From: Akanthomyces muscarius
Lineage: Eukaryota; Ascomycota; Sordariomycetes; Hypocreales; Cordycipitaceae
Assembly: GCF_028009165.1 (NCBI RefSeq)
Contig: NW_026611615.1
Span: 496,001 to 560,000 of the forward strand
Reading direction: 5' to 3'
DNA length: 64,000 nt
Position 1 is the stretch's first letter; the number at the start of each line of letters is the position of its first letter. The notes under the pieces are model-generated. The model saw only the letters and a list, made by a program, of their open reading frames with translations, made no database searches and was not told the DNA's origin. This document shows, one piece after another, positions 1 through 11,789 of the stretch. Made by a program: the position numbers and the translations under genes.

Positions 1-1545
1 GTCAAGCCATTTGATACGCCAATCCCACAGTCGCCAAACATTTATCGGTGTACGAATGATCCCATGAGAGGGCCTGCTGCATCCTCTTCAACAATATATG
101 CCAAGGAGCTACAGCAGGCCGACTCTTGCTTTGCGCTGGCATGTCGACGACTCGGCTCCCTCAAATACTCTCTTCTCGGTGCTCAGTGCCACTTTTTCGC
201 AGGAGGTAGGCACGAATTTCCTTTCTCCGACATGACGACCTAGAGGCACGGGGGAATCATGAGAATCAAGAAGAACTGGGAGACCCGCTGACTAAAAGCA
301 GTATATCTCATGTATACATTACGGCCACTTGCATCTTGGCACTACTTTGTACATGCCTCGATCTTCTTCCAAGTACATCTCCGAATGACTCACGGGGTAG
401 CCGGGGACGTTGGAGAAGCTCTCAACGCTCCCTCGAGCCAGTTGGATTCCACAACAAGAAAGCTCAAGCGTCTTGAACAGAGCCTGTACTGGTCTGCATT
501 CAAGTCAGAGTGCGAATTTCGCGTCGAGTTGCCACTGCAGCAGTCTGAAATAAGCCTGAGTGAATATCCTGACTTGTTCCCATCGCCGCCTTCGCCGCTA
601 CCGACAGAAAACCCTAGCGAAGATGGGACTACTGATGACCACACTTCGACAGGCGCGGAAGACTTGGAACTTCGCCGACACGCGGTGCGTCTTTGCAACG
701 AGGAAGAAAGCTGGTATTATTATCTGACAGAAATCGCCCTTCGACGTATTGGCAACCGCATCGTCAACACCTTCTTTCGTCAAGGGCGGTCGGCTTGGAT
801 CCTGAACATGAAGCCGTTGCTACGAATGGCAAAAGAGTTTGAGGTTCAGGTATCCGCTTGGTCGGCACACTTGCCTCCAGCCATGCAGCACTACGAAACA
901 ACCTCCGTCATTCGCGCGCCACATGAAGGAACATCAAATCACGTTACACGAGAGCTTAGCTGGGCGGTCGACAATAGATTGTTGGAGATGCAGACGTGGC
1001 TGTACCAACCATTTCTGTTTTATTTTATCCATGTCGCTAAGCCGAACCTGTTGCGGTGTATTCCGGCGTCAAAAGCCATGGAGCCCACAATCAGCAGCCT
1101 ACTTAACTCGCCGCCAACCACCACCCTTGGCGCGGACAGCCTCGAATCCATCGACGATATGCCAAAACTGGACCATGAAGAATTGGAACTCTTACATTCG
1201 CTGGTGGCGCCCGGCATTGAGTGCTGCTTAAAGACAATCGACGTGCGGTCCAGGGGCCACCGCCACCACGGCCTGTGGTATGATCTGCGTAGCATCATGA
1301 CGGCGTCCGTGATTCTGCTCGCCATTGTCAAAAGCGGCCAGGCCGACTGGATCCCTGGCGGTGCAGACGCAATATGGGGTCCAACATCGGGTCAGTTCTG
1401 GCATGGGAGCCAGGACCCCATCGGCGGCAAGATTGGGAAAGTCTTGATACAATTTGAATTTTGGGCTGAGGAATCACCGGATCTATTACGCTACAAGGAC
1501 ATTTTGGAGGATTTAGTGCGCGATATCCGCGGAGGCTATTCATGA
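1..1545 (+). CDS. Zn2Cys6-type fungal transcription factor, C-terminal part (5' end outside window)
   Basis: Exons are 1-205 and 302-1545, with an intron at 206-301 (GTAGGC donor, CAG acceptor). The reading frame is open from the window edge, so the N-terminal zinc cluster, if there is one, lies outside. The visible protein begins in the regulatory middle-homology part of fungal Zn2Cys6 activators: a block around ADSCFALACRRLG and GAQCHFFAG, joined across the intron to VYLMYTLRPLASWHYF. It continues through the KLKRLEQSLYWSAFKSE helix and an acidic/proline linker (PSPPSPLPTE) to helices near ELSWAVDNRLLEMQTWLYQPF. The arrangement is typical of regulators of secondary or nutrient metabolism. 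The target genes cannot be inferred. The family call is firm; the exact subfamily is not. Confidence 0.8.
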
Positions 1546-1735
1546 TATACTGCGTGAAAAGCATAATATTAAATAGGTAAAATAGTGATTATGTAACCTC
1601 GCTCATAAACGCCAAATTAGGAGTAAAGAGAAACAGACGCCATACAAAACAGCCATGCATCCCACTGGTGCTGTTGGTACCTTGTGCAGACATGATAACA
1701 TAATTGGGTATCTTTGAATGTTATTTTGGACACTC

Positions 1736-3300
1736 TCACCAGTCTTTGGGTGGGACGTATGGCTTAGATGACTGCGGCCCGGGGTAGTCTTTTGGTGGTG
1801 GTACAGCTGTGAAGGGTTAGTGATGAACAGGAAATGAGAGGGCAGAGAAAGTCGTACGTTTGGCTCCAGGGCTGCTCGTAGCACCTAGCTCAATCTCAAT
1901 CTCTGATAGTGTCACTTCTTTGCTTTGCATTATATAGGTGCTGCTGTTTGGCCGTGTATTGCGCTCCGTGAACGACTTGTTACGCGAGATGTTGGTGCTG
2001 AAAACTCGGGGGCACAGCCGCACCAGCACGAGACGGAGTGTAGGCAGAGAGGCGCAAATCATGCCCACATGTACTTCAATAGTCGACCACCAGGCCACGA
2101 TCCACTGGTCCCAGGTCGGATTGAAGGAGCGGGCGAGATAGATGAGGGACTGGAGGCGAAGAATGGACACGACGGTAACACTAGACTGGTTAGTAGGAAG
2201 GACAGGTTGGGGGATGGGAGAGAAGCATACAAAGTACCGAGCAAGAACATCAAAGTCACGCCAATCTTCTTTTTCCAGTGCAGCTGCAGCTTTCGCAGCT
2301 GGCTGAGCGGAATGGCAATCAGCCACACGTCGACGGCGATGCTGACGGCCGCGTGGCTCCATCCAAACGTGTTGATGTCGATGCAGTGGCCCGCGGCGCT
2401 TGGGTCGGTGTAGCGGTACCAGAAAAAGGCAATGGGCATGCACTGCACGATGCCGGCGACGACGAATGCGATGCCCGAGGCCGTGTTGAAGACGACGGTG
2501 GCCCAAAGGAGACGGCGCGTCCACTCGCCCGGGAAGATGTAGAGGTAAAAGATGGAGAGGCTGAGCTTGATAAAGGCAATCTCGGCGAGGTAGAGCACCT
2601 CCATGGTGTAGAAGTAGGCGCCGAAGCGGTTGATCTCGTCGTGGGTGAGGGTCCAGACGTCGCGGCCCATGCCGTTGGCCGTCAGGCCGACGACGTTGAT
2701 GATGGTGGCGGGGATGCCGATGAGCATGGCGGCGATGATAGTGTAGTCGTCCCAGCCGAGCGACTGGCGGTAGCTGAAGAAGCGCTTGAAGATGAGGCGG
2801 ACGATGACGAGGAGGTTGGTGATGACGCCGAGGACAATGGCCATGACGTTGTAGCGCATCGTCTTGTCGCGGATGGGCGCGTCGCAGGACAGCGCGGTTA
2901 GGTTCCTGGCTTCTGTTTTGGGGTATGAGTATATAAATCTCGCCATGGTAGAGAAGGGTGTATGGTTCCTTACGCAGGGCGTCTGTGAAGCTGCATGCTT
3001 TGAGGATACATGGTGAGGCAATCGTCTCAATCTTGTGGTAGTTGGTCTTGCAGATGCAAGTCTTGTCGGTAGGGCTGCAGCCAGTGTCGCCGACGACTTT
3101 TAATAAGCACGACAACTGCGAGCGAATTAGCCCATGTTCAGGACAGCACCATCCAAGTGGTGATTACATACGGCGCATGTGGGCATCTGGCTGATTGCAT
3201 CAGTTAATGACAGCCCGTTGGACTGTTGGGCGGCGGCGGCGGCGGCACCCTGTAGCATCGAGGCCGCCAGGACCGTCGACACACCATACAGGAACCGCAT
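1736..3300 (-). CDS. CFEM-domain PTH11-type seven-transmembrane receptor
   Basis: Five exons: 3300-3172, 3115-2974, 2912-2231, 2180-1858 and 1806-1736, giving 448 aa. Introns are 50-61 bp and all are GT-AG. A signal peptide (MRFLYGVSTVLAASMLQG) leads into a CFEM domain with eight cysteines; these include TCALSC, TDKTCIC, SPC and KAC, the last in LSCDAP. The Asp just before CxC is the residue known to bind haem iron in characterised CFEM proteins. Seven hydrophobic segments follow, with the PTH11 hallmarks SLGWDDYTII, FNTASG and VTVVSILRLQSL across the third intron. The tail is Ser/Lys-rich and ends PYVPPKDW after a last intron with a CACTAAC branch site. PTH11-class receptors sense surface or host cues upstream of cAMP signalling in plant pathogens; the ligand here is unknown. 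Confidence 0.9.
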
Positions 3301-6300
3301 GTCGAGACGGCGATTGGCGCTCGGTGTGGAGGATTCGTCCTCTTCAAGCAAGAAATACAGAAATATGTATTGAATGGCACGTGGTAAATGTCCGGGGACT
3401 TCAGGCCGGGGCTGTCGGTTATGAGCGGTTAGGCTGCCCGGGTGGCGCACTTGATAGTCTGAGGGAGTATGAGTCGACGTAGGCGCATCACCAACATCGA
3501 TCAAGCAGCGAGAGATCTTTGGTCGCGAAAGGATTCAAACGCGGGGATGGCGAAATGTCATGTCCACTCCATTATTCAAAAACGGGAGAAACGAGAATCG
3601 AAACGGCAGATCCCAGAGTAAAAAATGGATGAGGGTTGTCGCCGTTTATATGGGCAATGCGCCGAGTCAGGATGCACCGCAGCGCGCTCCTCCACACACA
3701 TCCACCCCCAGCTTCAGCCAAGGGGTCACTAAAACTGGGGTTGTCTACGCCCGCTGGGTCCTCTCGGTAGCATCTATTCTTTTTTCGTTCGGTTTCTAAT
3801 TTACGGTGTGGTTGTATTGCTGCTCTTCTTATTCCTGGCTTGCTGTCTACATCCGTGCTGCCGCTGCTGCTGCTAGCGCAGTCTTGGCTGGAATGCCATT
3901 TTTTTTTAAAGCTCTGGCTTCCAATCGAGGAACAACATCTCCGCCTCTCTCACCCTAACTTATTACGAGGCGTAATTAGAGTTTGCTATGCCGTGAAAAT
4001 GTCCGATTGAAATCTCTGAGGCTGCGAAAGATGAACCGACAGATCGGTTATACAAATTCTACGCTTGGTGATACAACAGGGTATGAAAGGTTGTTCTTTC
4101 TTTTCCTTCCGCAAAACAGCGTCGTAGCACCACTACCATATTGCCCCTCCCTATCAATCGGCAGTCCGTCTACCCGTCTGCCTGGGCCGCTGCACATGAA
4201 CCTGGCAGTGGATCGTCACTTCCACTCTGATACATCGCAGCGATGGATCACTGATGGCAAGTCGGGATTGTCCTGCACAGACATTGGCACAGACGGCACT
4301 CTGCAATGGGAGTAAGAGCTAAACTAGAGCTGGTAATCGTTGCGCCTCGACTGGCCTGCACGAACTCCCTGTTCTGCAACAACACCATGTGGTTTGTATG
4401 TACGTAGGTGGAGGCGGAGAGTTATAAAGAGGGTCGCTGTTATAGAGGCGGACGGCCCCTCTGCCTCAACAGAGAGAAACTCGCTGTAAAAGGACTGTCG
4501 AACGTGGTGGCGTCTTGGCTGAAGGTGGGCGCGGCAAAGAACAACCCACTCACACACTGCTGAATTTGACCAGAAATTAACCCCGAGAGACGAATGTAAA
4601 ATGAAAAAGGGAGAGACAGCTAAGCAGCACTTGGCGGACACGCTGCACAGGCTCTGTCGAGCAGTTCCTCGGCAATCCGCACTGTGAAACACCTTGTACA
4701 ACGCGCTCGGCGCTAGAAGCAGGTGTGCATGAGACCTTCCTCGTGCCCTACGAGAACGGAATTAAATAACCGTCTCCGGAAAGGTCTCAACGCCACGCGC
4801 CCATCGAAATAGGTTACACTGGCACAGGAGCTTGCCAATCAATCTTGTTAAGTGTTGCGTCGACCATCGTGTCGGAGCAAGAGGTCCCCGGTGATCGGCT
4901 CCTAGGGCCCCATGTACCCTGTGCGAACTGGATGCGACTCGTGCTTCGTCAGAGAACCCTTGAACCCCTTACCCATGCTGTGCGGAGGAAGACTCCTCTC
5001 TTTGCAGCGCCCTCACGTCTCAAATTGATGTTGCACAATGCAAGCCACTCAACAAACCCATTGCCGTTTGGCAGCTCATACGAGATACAGGAGAGAGGCG
5101 ATGAGAGCCAGGCGTGAGCTGGCCGAAGCCGTTAACAAGTATCCACTGACTAACTTCTGGGGGGATGCCACTCTCTTTCAAGACAGGGCAACATGTATCC
5201 TAGCTCTGTGGTGTGGCAATTTATCTTCCGTTGAGTATCGACCAGATTATCGGAATGCGATGAGCAAGTAACCGTCTCATAGAATGTTTCGATGCAATTA
5301 CTGGCACGGCCATGTCTTGTGTTAGCGTTGACTTGGTGCCAGTTCCGTAGCGTAGCAGCACTAGAACGGTGGTTCGTGCCTCTTTGCCTTCTCTCGCTAC
5401 TGGCTAGACTAGCGTCGCATGTGAATGTAGTCTCGCTGTTTGATTAGGGCAGGCACTGTAACGATCAAACTAGCACAGTTCTAGTGCAAGATGTTCGTCT
5501 CTGGTGTGCCAGCCTGTCTCGGCTACTTGCTTTTATGTGCTGGCAGCTATCCCTTCGAAGCCAAGGAGAGGCACTCCGACCACGGAATATTCTGTAGAAG
5601 ACGCCCAGCCTGCTCGCGCGCGCACGGATATCAGCCCTCTCTCCAAACACGATGTATCAAAATTGCCAGGGGTGCGCCCGGGTCATGACAGATACACTAC
5701 TCTGGCGGCCTGTTAGCGTTTTGCAGCGACAGCACTACGTTAGTTAGCTTCTTTGCCATCGGCTTCGAGACTTCTGCTTGGCAGGTGGAAGTTGTAGCTA
5801 ATAGTTCCTGTCTTGGCCCGCCGCCACAAAGCCTCACCTCAGAATCCGCAGGTGCAATTCTAGACTTTTGAAAGAGGCACACACAATCGTCTCCTCCAAG
5901 TGCAAACGCAACATGTATATAGCACAATCGGTCCCACGAAACTGGTAGCATCGCGGCGACGAACGAGGCACAAGCACCTCCACGAATTCTTAGTTCGGGC
6001 CACTAACATCTGCCGTGGCGTAACGTCGAGCTCGAGCAGCTCGGAAGAGAAAAAAGCCGTTTTCATAACACAGACAGTATAATGGTGCTAATAAGAGGCG
6101 GACCTCGGGAGGAGCCACTTTTCGTGTCGTGGAGAAGGCACACTGGGAGCGCGAAACCAATAGAATACTGATCTGCCCCAACGAAGCATCACAGTGGCTT
6201 GTGAGAGCCCAGTCCGTGCCAGACACTTTCTGTGGTCCCAAGCAGTTGGCTATTGGCTGCTCGACTTTCGTGATTCCAGAGTCCACCGTCGAGGTAACAA

Positions 6301-7259
6301 GGGCTGGGTCTGCGACCCAACACCCTGGGCCTTCGGCCACCACCATTGCCATCTTGCCACCCACCATGCCACCCAACCGACGTTGGGAGTCCCGGCGACT
6401 TGGCTCAGCGTCGAGCCGACTCCGCTGCCGTGCCCAGTAACCCGCCACCTGTCCGAATCAATGTCAATGCGCCGAAGGGTTCCAGTTTTCCACATCTTTG
6501 TTCAAACATAGAGCATAAACTCGTTGAGCCATGCTATCAGTGAGCAAGGAGAGTTGGCACGTTACACGGCCGGTGTGCGATGCCATTTGTAGCAACGCGT
6601 CCATGATCGGCCACGGCTGCAACGTGCAACGGCGGAACAAAACTTTCTGTACAGAAAAAAATCTACCAGGAGGTTTTTCTTCTCATGTCTGCGTGTAAAT
6701 GACTCGAGGGCGACAGGGGACGTGTTTGAGAAAGGCCTTGCTTAGATCTCGGTAAATAAAGGGTGCGATTGCCGCAGCGTATGCAAAGACGTATCTTTCG
6801 TGCGTGATATCAAAGTGTCGTAGAGCTGCTGGCAGGTTCTTTACTGTTTCTTGAATGTAGGGAACGCTGCGAAGTATCCGCAGGCATCTAGTTATTACTC
6901 CCACGCCCTGGCTATGTGACTTGAGTGGCTAAACAGAACACACAGCGTTGGCAGCCTCGTAGCGACGACGTCTGTCTTTATTGGGGAAAACACTCGGACA
7001 ACTGGGTCTCAAACATAAAGGCTAGCTGGAATGAGTATGGTAGTTACCTGCGACGGTTGGAGCTCAGTTCGGCAGTGATGGAGGGCAGGCCGGGCTGGTG
7101 GCTACCGTTTGATGGGCAAACGACGCTCGAGCACATAGACAGCACAAAATACAAATACACTTCAGCGAATTGCAGTACAGGTTGCTTGTTTTGCCTGGTG
7201 TTTGAGAAAAAAAATCGTGAATTCCATCTTGCAATACCATGTCATCGGTCGTTCAAAAG
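3301..7259. other. Long gene-poor interval
   Basis: About 4 kb with no reading frame that shows recognisable motifs, consistent codon use or plausible splice structure. All open frames are short and overlap on both strands. The first few hundred bases should hold the promoter of the CFEM-PTH11 gene. No tRNA, rRNA or intact mobile element was seen. Confidence 0.5.
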
Positions 7260-8589
7260 TCATCCTGCCTCACTTTCTCCCATAGAGATCAAGCTTGATT
7301 CACCTGAACACAGGCCCCTTTCCGCCAATGTCTTCCGAACAAGGCATGAAGCCATCTGTGGCTGCAAGTCGACTAAATCAATTGTCGAGTACTCAATATT
7401 GAGTCTCAAGATAGAAGCATCTCGCACTTCATGTGGGCGCTTTAAGCCGTCGACAAGGGTCTGTGGAAAGACTGCCGAGTACAGGTAGAGCGCCTGGACC
7501 TTGACATTCGATTTTGCCGCGAGAAGATGTACAGAATGCTCTTTTCGGGCTTGAAAAGCGGCAGAAGTCTTTTGTACCAGGGCAAGGAGAATAAAGACTA
7601 GATATGGATCGCGGTGCGGTTGAGTTTTCCAAGAATCATGCCGAACATTGCAGTGGCGGGACCTGATCCTTGTTATTGAGGAGAAGTCAATATATGCCAT
7701 CAAGCTGCAGTCTTCTGCTGATGTGAAAAGCGCTTGGATCACTATTGTTGATGCCAATCTGCCGCCAAATAGCAGTGGCAATTCCCATGGCAGGAGCTGG
7801 AGGCGTTGACGGCGAAGCTTGCGTCGACAGCGGATCCTAGACAGTACCTGCGAATACCGTCGCGCATATCTTATTTGTCAGTGCTCCAGAGCCAGGATAT
7901 GCGTTGTAGGGATCTTTTTTAGATAGGTTAGGTGGCATACAAGAGGGTTTTCATTCCGTATGCGTTTAGTATTCGCACTGCAAAGAAAGTCTTTGTATCC
8001 TTTGAGCCTTCGTGGTTGAAGTTTCTCCAGAGCTCGAGCAACGCAATGCTTTGTACAGCACTAGATTGTGACTTCCTCACAGACTGGAAATCCGCTTCGT
8101 TTGCTATATGGTTAGTCTCTCGGAACGTCATCTCGAATTCTGGAAGAAACTTTTCAGTCCAAAGAATCGGTAATGCGCGGTACTCATCCTTACCCGTGGC
8201 TCGTCAAAGCTTTGCGAGCAGGGCATGGGGCCTCAGATTCAACAGACGGTCATGAAGTAGCTCGTGATCATTCAGTTGGATGCTTATATCTGATTTTTGC
8301 TCACTGTGGCATCCGGCGCCTCGATGCTTGCCGATTGTGGCTGGTAGGCGTCTGAAAAACCCTGAAAACCAGACTCCATCAGTGAGGGAAAGAAGTACTT
8401 GGCTTCTCTTGCTCTGTCACTACCCGAAAAAAAAGGCTTTACCCTGTCGAAGTTTATACTTTGATGATTGCTACGAGGGAAGGGGCCAGCGAGCTTTAAA
8501 TACCATTCCTGCGGATGGGTGACGCAGAGCGGATTGCTGAAGCTTGCAAACGCATCGCACAGATCAACGTCGCACTGCAGACAGCACAC
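7260..8589 (-). pseudogene. Broken copy of a fungal uncharacterised protein family
   Basis: Minus-strand coding segments at 8589-8284, about 8300-7928 and about 7840-7260 read like successive parts of one protein. The first has DLCDAFASF then RVKPFFSG. The second has ELLHDRLLNLRPHALLAKL, an in-frame TGA, then RATGKDEYRALPILWTEKFLPEF. The third has LLPWELPLLFGGRLAS, SSITRIRSRHCNVRH and DPYLVFILLALVQ. I recall this order from a large, unnamed fungal family seen in accessory regions, but I cannot name a function. No ATG opens the first segment (a stop lies just upstream), and the segments need frame changes. A degraded gene is therefore more likely than a working one with many introns. Confidence 0.4.
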
Positions 8590-8606
8590 TATTCATTATC
8601 GAAACC

Positions 8607-9892
8607 ATGCAGCAGCACGAGGAAGCCGACATAACTCACATGGGATTACGAGACCCGGAAAATGGAAGTGAACTGGAGCACCACGACGTTTCCCGCGCAA
8701 TGGACGCAGGGACCCTGTACCCGTCTCCCCTTTCACCATGTCAAACACTTCATCATGGCTCAAGACCTACAAGTACGACAGATGATAAAATGACGAGCAA
8801 CACGACGGATTTTGCAGAATCAGCAGACCCCATCACTGTAACACGCGCTCAATGGTTTGAATGGCTTGTAAGCGCAGTAATTGAGCCGGAAAATCACCAA
8901 AGTATAGACCTGCAACAGCTCACGCCGCCGTGTTTGATGACCCTGCGAAAAAAGCTTCGGGTCTCCCATTATGGTGTTGGTATTCTACCGACCGAGCTGA
9001 GAGATGAGGTTTGTGTCGTACGCTATTGTGCCAGAAAGTTACAGCTGATAAGGTCTAGTTCAGATCCTTTCGGCTCCCCGATTACTTTTTTGGCACGAAT
9101 TCAATTTTACCGACCTCTCTCAGGTCCCTAGAGCGTTGGAGGCCACATCGCTTTCTGCAGTTCGTCCATGAGATGACCCAGCAAGCGACCAAATGTGACT
9201 GCAATGACAACGATCTGGATTCATGGAAGAGAAGGTTTATGCCAGAATTCTAGACTATTTTAAAGACAACAATCGTGGTGAATACAGTATCTGCTATGAG
9301 CCCTGGTCAGTATCTTTTCGAGTCTGGCGAAGTCTGGCGATTGAATTTCCTGATATTTTAGAAATAGAATCGACCTCATGAAAGAGTACGGACCAGCATA
9401 CTCAGCTGGTTCAGTTACCCGCAGGAGCGACTTCTGCATCATGGTCAGACCCGAAGAGAGAGAGCAAGAAGTAATTGATTACCTCCGCATTGATCGACCA
9501 GGCCAATCAATTAATTTCGTCAGCTCTACAAAGAGATACCCGATCTACTCAACTGTGAGCATGACTTCCCCGGGTGGACCCTATGGCTCGGAAACCAGGC
9601 GTACCACCATCTGGCATACTTTACAATGGCGCAATCTGCAATGGGGAAACGATGGCAACACTTATTCCAAACTTCAGTGCGGGATCATAGTGAGAGGGCA
9701 CGAATGGCAATTCAGCGCGTCTATTCCCGTAGACTCTGGAGCCTGCATGGTGTTGGGAACATCCTGCCATTAGGAAATACTTTCTCGCAACGGGGCCTCG
9801 TGCAGCTTCTCGCCTCCCTCCAGGTATTTGCGGAGGATGCTAGAGAGAGGTTCTGGCCCGGGTTTAAGAGAGACATGTTGAACATATACTGA
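8607..9892 (+). pseudogene. Degenerate PD-(D/E)XK nuclease-like domain protein (fungal PDDEXK family)
   Basis: The N-terminal frame (ATG at 8607, stop at 9131) contains QQLTPPCLMTLRKKL and GILPTELRDEV, like the helical region of the fungal PDDEXK-like family. The C-terminal domain appears from about 9362: VTRRSDFCIMV, then TIWHTLQW, CGIIVRGHEWQFSAS and, after a frame change near 9770, LQVFAEDARERFWPGF. The last elements match the family's WHAAQW, VQGHDW and WPWFR landmarks. Where the family has a nuclease-like SIETK motif, this copy reads SMTSPGG, so the acidic and lysine residues are gone. Frame breaks near 9131-9360 and 9770, plus the lost motif, suggest a pseudogene. An unusual multi-intron gene cannot be fully excluded. 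Confidence 0.55.
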
Positions 9893-9904
9893 GCAGATAG
9901 AGCT

Positions 9905-10240
9905 AGACTATATCTTTAAAGTCCTATTTTAGTAATACTTATTATATAAATACTAATAAATCTGAAATTTAAATAATTTATCTTTTAAAGCTTATAATTA
10001 TTATATATAAATTAACTATTAACTAAGTATAAATCATAAATATTTTTATTTATTTTTATTTTATAATAGAAATAAAAAATAAGTTAATATAAATTAAAGT
10101 TTTATAAAACATAAAAGATAAAACTTATTATAAAACATTATAATATAAATTTTAGTTAAATAAATTAATAAACTTTTTCTTTTAATATAAATAAAATATT
10201 TACTAATATTATAATATAGTATAAGAAAAGTCTAATAGCA
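9905..10240. repeat. Extremely AT-rich tract, probable RIP-mutated repeat
   Basis: Almost every base over about 330 bp is A or T, against GC-rich genes elsewhere in the window. The 5' edge (from about 9893) aligns without gaps to 11401-11507, and most differences are C-to-T or G-to-A in this copy. That is the signature of repeat-induced point mutation. No coding potential remains. Confidence 0.75.
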
Positions 10241-10400
10241 GCGTATATGTAGCTAGCGTAGTTGCTAGCAGTTTGCCATGCACGACGCTGTTTGTCTGCT
10301 CGGACATACCACGATTTAGCACAAATAGATCCCGAGCGGCGTCTAGAGTCACCTTCGAGTTTCATATTCTACTCTGCATAGCATTTTCTAACGACTCCCC

Positions 10401-10940
10401 ATGTCTGATATTTGCCCTCTCTATAATGCCATCTGGCAGCTCGCTATGATCAGTCCCGAAGATCGACTCTGGGCTGGAAGCGGCAACTTGCTTCGTGGAG
10501 GGCCTTGCACATGGTACATTACCGATTTCGATCAGCGAAGGCATTTCTCAGTTACATATTGCAATTCGGCTCCGATATCAGACGAAAACCTTGAGGGAAC
10601 AGAAGATATATGCCTGGCACAGCTGCGACAGCACATCGACGACCTTGGTACGGATGTCTTGGGAATTCGCTTCTCAGACCCCGAGAGGCCGATTTCGATA
10701 TCTACCAGCCAAGATGACGACGTTACTATGTATACAAACTGTTATCTGCCATCTGAACTACGGCTTCCTTTCCCAGTCAAGACGCTCGGATTCGACAGCT
10801 TGACAGAGCTTGACCGCATGGGCCCGCATACTTTGAAAAACCAAGGAACAGTGCGACGGCGTCACCGGCGCTCCCTGAATCATATCGCAAAAGTTGTCCC
10901 TCAAAAGCAGACAACCAAACATTCCGAAGGTTGGTTTTGA
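10401..10940 (+). CDS. Hypothetical protein resembling the N-terminal region of a fungal kinase-like family, truncated
   Basis: A 179-aa frame with a true ATG. It contains EDICLAQLRQHIDDLGTDV, LGIRFSDPERP, NCYLPSELRLPFPV and LTELDRMGP. This order resembles the N-terminal extension of a fungal protein-kinase-like family in which a phrase like 'xELDRLGP' comes just before the kinase domain. That resemblance is from memory and not verified. The frame then turns basic (RRRHRR) and stops, so no kinase domain follows. It lies between two copies of a repeat and next to two other broken genes. A truncated relic is the likeliest reading; expression is uncertain. Confidence 0.35.
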   Translation: MSDICPLYNAIWQLAMISPEDRLWAGSGNLLRGGPCTWYITDFDQRRHFSVTYCNSAPISDENLEGTEDICLAQLRQHIDDLGTDVLGIRFSDPERPISISTSQDDDVTMYTNCYLPSELRLPFPVKTLGFDSLTELDRMGPHTLKNQGTVRRRHRRSLNHIAKVVPQKQTTKHSEGWF

Positions 10941-11400
10941 AGGCTGTAAATGATGTGCCCGATAAGCTGAAGTATGTTTGCGTCGAGCTATCCGGCATTG
11001 CCGAACGTGAGGCTGCTACCAGCTCATCATCTGATGACATCCTCAGGAGTGGAACTAAGGGATTGTGTTAGGAATACCTTTTAGGAATACCTTTTGGGAC
11101 CCAAAAAGGGAGCATGATTTCAAGGCCTTCTAGCCGAAGATGGGGTGTGTCCAGAGTTCGGATGGCCGACTTTAGTATAAAGGGCTTGTTTGGTGTCCAC
11201 GGCGCTAAGTTAGCTCAACGCTATTGTGGAAAGCAGATGAGAACGTAGGGCGATCCAGGGCCGAGAGTTGGTACGAATATGCGTTTATGTATAAATGAAA
11301 ACATGCTTGAGCCTGTGAATTCATGATTCTGCTGCGTAGGCCAGAAATAGAGTCCGTCAAACCTTTGTCTCCGAGGTGTTGTCGTGAAATCATGCATTAA

Positions 11401-11507
11401 GCAGATAGAGCTAAGCCGTATGTTTAAAGTCCCCTTTTAGCGATACTCACTATATAAGAGATGGCGAATTTAGATTTTAAACGGTCCATCCCTCCAGGCC
11501 CCTCGTC
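11401..11507. repeat. Less-mutated partner of the RIP-affected repeat
   Basis: This segment, starting GCAGATAGAGCTAAG, lines up base for base at a constant offset of 1508 with 9893-9999. It keeps C and G where the other copy has T and A. Similarity seems to extend a few bases upstream. It sits in the gap before the LtrA-like gene. What the repeat belongs to is not evident. Confidence 0.65.
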
Positions 11508-11789
11508 GTCGTGCGCAAATCGGCTGCTAAACACAAGCCACAAGGCCGTGACGAAAATAGAGTTGCGTGCGTCGGGCCACTAGCCAGCATTAGCGCAGCA
11601 GCAATGTGACTCTAATTACACAATCTTGGAGTTTCGGGCTAGCCTCGGTGAACCATATCCGGCACCAAACTTCGGGGCAGCTTCCCAGAATTTTGCCGTT
11701 CGTCCTTCTCAATCAAAAGCAGGTCCTACGACACACGGGGAGCAAACAAGCATCAAAGCACACGCGCAAACGCTGTGCGCTGAGAACCA

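Noticed and set aside
9905..10240. AT-rich tract as a centromere fragment or replication origin
   Set aside because: It is only about 330 bp and is bounded by sequence homologous to a nearby less-mutated copy, so RIP of a repeat explains it better.
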